The notes below the pieces were generated by a model. The model searched no databases. It saw only the letters and a program-made list of their open reading frames with translations, and was not told where the DNA came from. 64,000 bases of DNA from Methylomonas sp. LL1 (GTDB lineage Bacteria > Pseudomonadota > Gammaproteobacteria > Methylococcales > Methylomonadaceae): assembly GCF_015711015.1 (NCBI RefSeq), contig NZ_CP064653.1, positions 4,588,001 through 4,652,000 of the forward strand, read 5' to 3'. Shown piece after piece: positions 60,930 through 64,000 of the stretch; positions within the stretch are counted from its first letter, which is position 1, and each line of letters starts with the position of its first letter. Made by a program: the position numbers and the translations under genes.

Positions 60930-62951
60930 TTACTTAACCCGCATGCCAGGTTGGGCGCCGGCGTCGGGCGATAATACCCATAAATCCTTGCCGCCCGGCC
61001 CGGCCGCCAATACCATACCTTCCGATAAACCGAAGCGCATTTTGCGCGGTTTCAGGTTGGCGACCACCACGGTTAGTTTGCCGATCAAATCTTCCGGCGC
61101 GTAGGCGGATTTGATGCCGGCGAAGATGCTGCGGGTTTCTTCGCCGATGTCGACGGTCAGATGCAGCAGTTTCTCGGCGCCTTCCACGTGTTCGGCATTC
61201 AGGATTTTGGCGATGCGCAGGTCGATCTTGGCGAAATCGTCGATTTCGATCGGCTCGGCTATCGGATCGAAGCGTTTGGCAACCGGTTGCGGAGTTGGCT
61301 GCAGGTTTTCCTTGGATGCTTCCACGATGGCGGCGATTTTTTCCGGCTCGACGCGGGTCATCAGCGGTGTGAAGATATTGATTTTATGCACCAGCAAAGG
61401 CTGGGCATCGCTAGGCCAAGCTTGCGGCGGCAGGTTCAGGAATTGTTCGGCATTGGCCGCCAAGGCCGGAATCACCGGTTTCAGATAAGCGATCAGAATG
61501 CGGAACAGATTCAGGCCGACGCTACAGACCTGCTGCAGTTCCAGCTCTTTGCCTGCTTCCTTAGCGATCAGCCAGGGTTTTTTGTCGTCGATATATTGGT
61601 TGGCTTTGTCCGCCAGTGCCATGATTTCGCGCATGGCTTTGCCGAATTCGCGGCTTTCGTAAAGGTTGGCAATGTCGCTTTGTACATCGATGAATTGCTG
61701 GAACAAGGCAGGCTCCGCGCATTCGCCGGACAGCAAGCCGTCGAAGCGTTTGCTGATGAAGCCGCTGCAGCGGCTGCCGATATTGACTACTTTACCGACC
61801 AGATCGGCATTGACGCGCTGGGTGAAGTCGTCAAAGCTCAAGTCGATGTCGTCCACGCCGGCGCTGAGTTTGGCGGCAAAGTAATAGCGCAGGTATTCCG
61901 GATTCAGATGATCCAGATAGGTGCGGGCCTTGATGAAGGTGCCGCGGGATTTCGACATTTTTTCGCCGTTCACGGTCAAGAAACCGTGGGCGAAAATGGC
62001 GCTGGGGGTGCGGAAATTTGCGCCATGCAACATGGCCGGCCAGAACAGGGCGTGGAAATAGATGATGTCCTTGCCGATGAAATGGTAAAGCTCGCTGGTG
62101 CTGTCCTTGTGCCAGTATGCGTCGAAATCCAGGCCCAGTTTGTCGCACAGGGCCTTGCAGCTGGCCATGTAACCGATAGGCGCATCCAGCCAGACATAGA
62201 AATATTTGCCGGGCGCGTCGGGAATTTCGAAGCCGAAATATGGCGCGTCGCGGGAAATGTCCCATTCCTGCAGGCCGTTTTGCAGCCACTCCGCCATTTT
62301 GTTGCTGACTTCCGGCTGCAGATGGCCGGCGCGGGTCCAGTCGTTCAACATGTCGCTGAAGTCGCCCAAATTAAAAAAGTAATGCAGTGAGTCTTTTTCG
62401 ATCGGTTTTTCGCCGGAAATGGCCGACACCGCGTTTTTCAATTCCATCGGCGAATAGGTGGCGCCGCAGGCTTCGCAATTGTCGCCGTATTGATCGGCGG
62501 CGCCGCATTTCGGGCAATCGCCCTTGATGAAACGGTCCGGCAGAAACATGTTTTTGACCGGATCGTATGCCTGGGTAATGCTGCGGCTGTTGATATGGCC
62601 GCCGTCCCTCAGTCGTGTGTAAATCAGGCTGGAGAGGGTTTTGTTTTCCTCGGAATGGGTGCTGTGGTAGTGGTCGAAAGCCACGCCAAAGGCGTCGAAA
62701 TCGGCGCGGTGTTCCTGTTCGACCTGGGCAATCAATTGTTCCGGCGTAATGCCTTCGCGGTCGGCGCGAAGCATGATGGGGGTGCCGTGGGTGTCGTCCG
62801 CGCAGACGTAATGGCATTGATGGCCGCGCATTTTCTGAAACCGCACCCAGATGTCGGTTTGGATGTATTCGACCAAATGGCCTAAGTGAATCGGGCCGTT
62901 GGCGTAAGGTAAGGCGCTGGTAACAAGGATTTTTCGGTTAGACATGGACAC
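60930..62951 (-). CDS. metG: Methionine-tRNA ligase
   Basis: MetG (673 residues) charges tRNA-Met. The HIGH-like [20 protein letters not shown], the zinc-binding Cys set ([19 protein letters not shown]), the KMSKS loop in [17 protein letters not shown] and a C-terminal EMAP-like tRNA-binding domain ([20 protein letters not shown]) are all visible. Being essential, it limits deletion between the two insertion-sequence copies. Confidence 0.97.
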   Translation of the reverse strand: MSMSNRKILVTSALPYANGPIHLGHLVEYIQTDIWVRFQKMRGHQCHYVCADDTHGTPIMLRADREGITPEQLIAQVEQEHRADFDAFGVAFDHYHSTHSEENKTLSSLIYTRLRDGGHINSRSITQAYDPVKNMFLPDRFIKGDCPKCGAADQYGDNCEACGATYSPMELKNAVSAISGEKPIEKDSLHYFFNLGDFSDMLNDWTRAGHLQPEVSNKMAEWLQNGLQEWDISRDAPYFGFEIPDAPGKYFYVWLDAPIGYMASCKALCDKLGLDFDAYWHKDSTSELYHFIGKDIIYFHALFWPAMLHGANFRTPSAIFAHGFLTVNGEKMSKSRGTFIKARTYLDHLNPEYLRYYFAAKLSAGVDDIDLSFDDFTQRVNADLVGKVVNIGSRCSGFISKRFDGLLSGECAEPALFQQFIDVQSDIANLYESREFGKAMREIMALADKANQYIDDKKPWLIAKEAGKELELQQVCSVGLNLFRILIAYLKPVIPALAANAEQFLNLPPQAWPSDAQPLLVHKINIFTPLMTRVEPEKIAAIVEASKENLQPTPQPVAKRFDPIAEPIEIDDFAKIDLRIAKILNAEHVEGAEKLLHLTVDIGEETRSIFAGIKSAYAPEDLIGKLTVVVANLKPRKMRFGLSEGMVLAAGPGGKDLWVLSPDAGAQPGMRVK

Positions 62952-63060
62952 AAAAACAGCATGAAAAATGAACCGGCGATTATGTCATAAAACAGCCCGT
63001 CTTTCATGGTCATGGTGCTATCCGGCGGGTTGCCGTTATCCTTGGTTGGTGTTTATTGCT

Positions 63061-63088
63061 TGACACATGCCCGGCAGTCGTTAGGATG
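63061..63088 (+). promoter_or_regulatory. Sigma-70-type promoter
   Basis: TTGACA (63061-63066) is separated by 16 bases from TAGGAT (63083-63088). It would start a transcript about 95 bases ahead of the secreted-protein gene at 63190. Confidence 0.6.
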
Positions 63089-63189
63089 GCCGCGCGCCAT
63101 CAAAAATCGTTTTGATAGGTTAGTGAGCCGCGAAAGGGGTGTGTGCCGTTCCGTGGCGATAATTTAAAAATTAGAATTAGGTAAAAACC

Positions 63190-63591
63190 ATGAAAAGAGC
63201 TTTATTTATGGCCGTGGCGATGTTGATTTCCGGTGCTGCTTTAGCTGCGACTGATCATTATGTATTGCGCGATGGCAATCATGTTCGTCACTTGAAAGTC
63301 ACTAAAGTGGCGAATGATATTACTGTCAGCGCCGATGTTGATTTTGAGCCGACGGCGGATGATAAAGGCAAGCATGCCTGCTCTGCGGATGTATCGGGCG
63401 AAGCCAAGGCTGTATCGGAAAATGAATTGGTAGTGAAAAAACAGATTCCAGGCGAGGCTCGTTATTGTTCCTTGAAAGTGCAATTGACTCCGGAGGGCGC
63501 CAAAATTGAGCAATCCGAAGAGTGCAACTATTTTGCCGCGGGTGCTTGTCATTTCAATAGTGATGGCAAGGTTTTGACAAAAATCAAGTAA
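63190..63591 (+). CDS. Small secreted protein of unknown function
   Basis: The 133-residue protein has a clear signal peptide (MKRALFMAVAMLISGAALAA) and three mature cysteine-containing stretches (KHACSADVSG, ARYCSLKVQL, EECNYFAAGACHF), four cysteines that could form disulfides. The mature domain is beta-rich. I do not recognise the family. A consensus-like promoter lies 102 bases upstream, and a hairpin and insertion sequence follow. Confidence 0.8.
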   Translation: MKRALFMAVAMLISGAALAATDHYVLRDGNHVRHLKVTKVANDITVSADVDFEPTADDKGKHACSADVSGEAKAVSENELVVKKQIPGEARYCSLKVQLTPEGAKIEQSEECNYFAAGACHFNSDGKVLTKIK

Positions 63592-63600
63592 TTTGGCGTG

Positions 63601-63632
63601 ACGGGTAAGTCGTTAAAGTGCTTACCCGTTAT
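63601..63632 (+). terminator. Terminator hairpin next to the insertion site
   Basis: ACGGGTAAG pairs with CTTACCCGT (9 bp, 11-base loop), followed by TATTGCC and then the insertion sequence at 63637. The insertion lies where a T run would be expected. Confidence 0.65.
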
Positions 63633-63636
63633 TGCC

Positions 63637-64000
63637 CAGGGCAATCGCGCTACGTAGCTTCTGTCCCAAAAAGTAACTTGAAGCGATAGTTGTCGTTTAG
63701 ACAGGCCCGCAGTTTACGGCGCTTCAAGCTATCTTTAGTTGGACCGTTGTTCCTGAGCAGATTCAAGGCCATCCGTCGCATCAATGCCAGATTTTCGGCG
63801 GAATGATCAGTTCTGGCTCGATTGGCGTCTTCGCCAAATTGCACATCCAACACCCAGTGCTGTGAGTTTTCAATCGCCCAATGTTGTCGGACACCTTTGG
63901 CAAAGCGCGACAAATCGGTAAATGAGCACAAATAGTAACGATGCTCGACCGAGGTTTTATCGCCGATGATGCGCGTTGATTCAACCCTTCCAACGGCTTG
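63637..64000 (-). mobile_element. Second copy of the ISAs1-family element, cut by window end
   Basis: The left 364 bp match the element at 54220 except for one base in the inverted repeat (ACG for ATG at 63652-63654 region). Orientation is the same. The element runs past the window end, so its right repeat and target duplication are not visible; the left flank is CGTTATTGCC. Confidence 0.93.
63650..64000 (-). CDS. ISAs1-family transposase, C-terminal part (gene continues outside window)
   Basis: The last 116 codons are identical in protein sequence to the transposase at 54233-55339, including the WAIENSQHWVLDVQFGED catalytic region and the end KLLFGTEAT. The start is beyond the window. Confidence 0.92.
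   Translation of the reverse strand, partial: QAVGRVESTRIIGDKTSVEHRYYLCSFTDLSRFAKGVRQHWAIENSQHWVLDVQFGEDANRARTDHSAENLALMRRMALNLLRNNGPTKDSLKRRKLRACLNDNYRFKLLFGTEAT

Noticed and set aside
61161..62390. 409-codon plus-strand frame opposite metG
   Set aside because: metG motifs are clear; the antisense translation is Gly/Phe/Gln-rich without a family pattern.
54220..64000. Composite transposon bounded by the two insertion sequences
   Set aside because: The interval holds housekeeping genes (metG, rsxB, tRNA-Arg), and the left copy has its own target duplication, showing independent insertion.

Overview
The window looks like chromosome from a gammaproteobacterium, most plausibly a methanotroph of the Methylomonas/Methylococcales type. 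This placement is inferred from gene content (a T6SS, cytochrome bd with CydX and CydP, VPLPA/PEP-CTERM secreted proteins, many multicopper oxidases, metG next to rsxB); no methane monooxygenase gene lies in the window. Coding density is high, genes sit in short overlapping operons, and one tRNA and two copies of an ISAs1-type insertion sequence are present.

Layout. 1-7760 (minus): a type VI secretion block tssA-tssB-tssC-hcp-tagJ-tssE-tssF-tssG, with tssG cut by the window start, preceded by a REC-Hpt signalling protein (7901-8623). 8952-12445: a probable nitric oxide/nitrite module of truncated haemoglobin, its own ferredoxin-type reductase and an HPP-CBS membrane protein, divergent from a SufR-like Fe-S regulator. 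12518-15334: an NrtR-type Nudix regulator divergent from an SPFH protein and a divergent NAD-kinase homologue, with two matching operator-like palindromes between them. 15490-19833: a molybdenum hydroxylase operon (MocA-like, XdhC, IorA-like, IorB-like). 20140-21546: two tandem PEP/VPLPA-CTERM proteins behind a sigma-54-type promoter.

21785-32027: a FisR-like sigma-54 activator divergent from a long same-strand run of persulfide dioxygenase, TauE, PsiE, CopA-like multicopper oxidase, HMA-SafE fusion, CydP, CydA, an unknown periplasmic protein, CydB and CydX, closed by a clear terminator. This is the most coherent candidate system: sulfane-sulfur detoxification physically coupled to the sulfide-insensitive bd oxidase. 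32090-36116: the RNA repair operon rtcBA with a near-consensus sigma-54 promoter and the divergent activator rtcR. 36358-38091: malic enzyme. 38199-40736: an ECF sigma factor, anti-sigma factor and lipoprotein subtilase in one overlapping operon.

40858-45872: a porin, a large multicopper oxidase with a perfect 18-bp hairpin just upstream, and a SCO-cytochrome c fusion. 46404-55782: a run of large secreted or surface proteins (HAF/HYR repeats, choice-of-anchor L, VPLPA-CTERM); the last gene is split by an ISAs1-type element with a perfect 10-bp target duplication and can be rejoined in frame. 55947-60095: small and accessory genes (a DSVLRRH-repeat membrane protein, a DUF5710 protein, polyphosphate glucokinase, a GNAT fusion). 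60226-62951: tRNA-Arg, rsxB and metG. 63190-64000: a small secreted protein followed by a second copy of the insertion sequence, cut by the window end.
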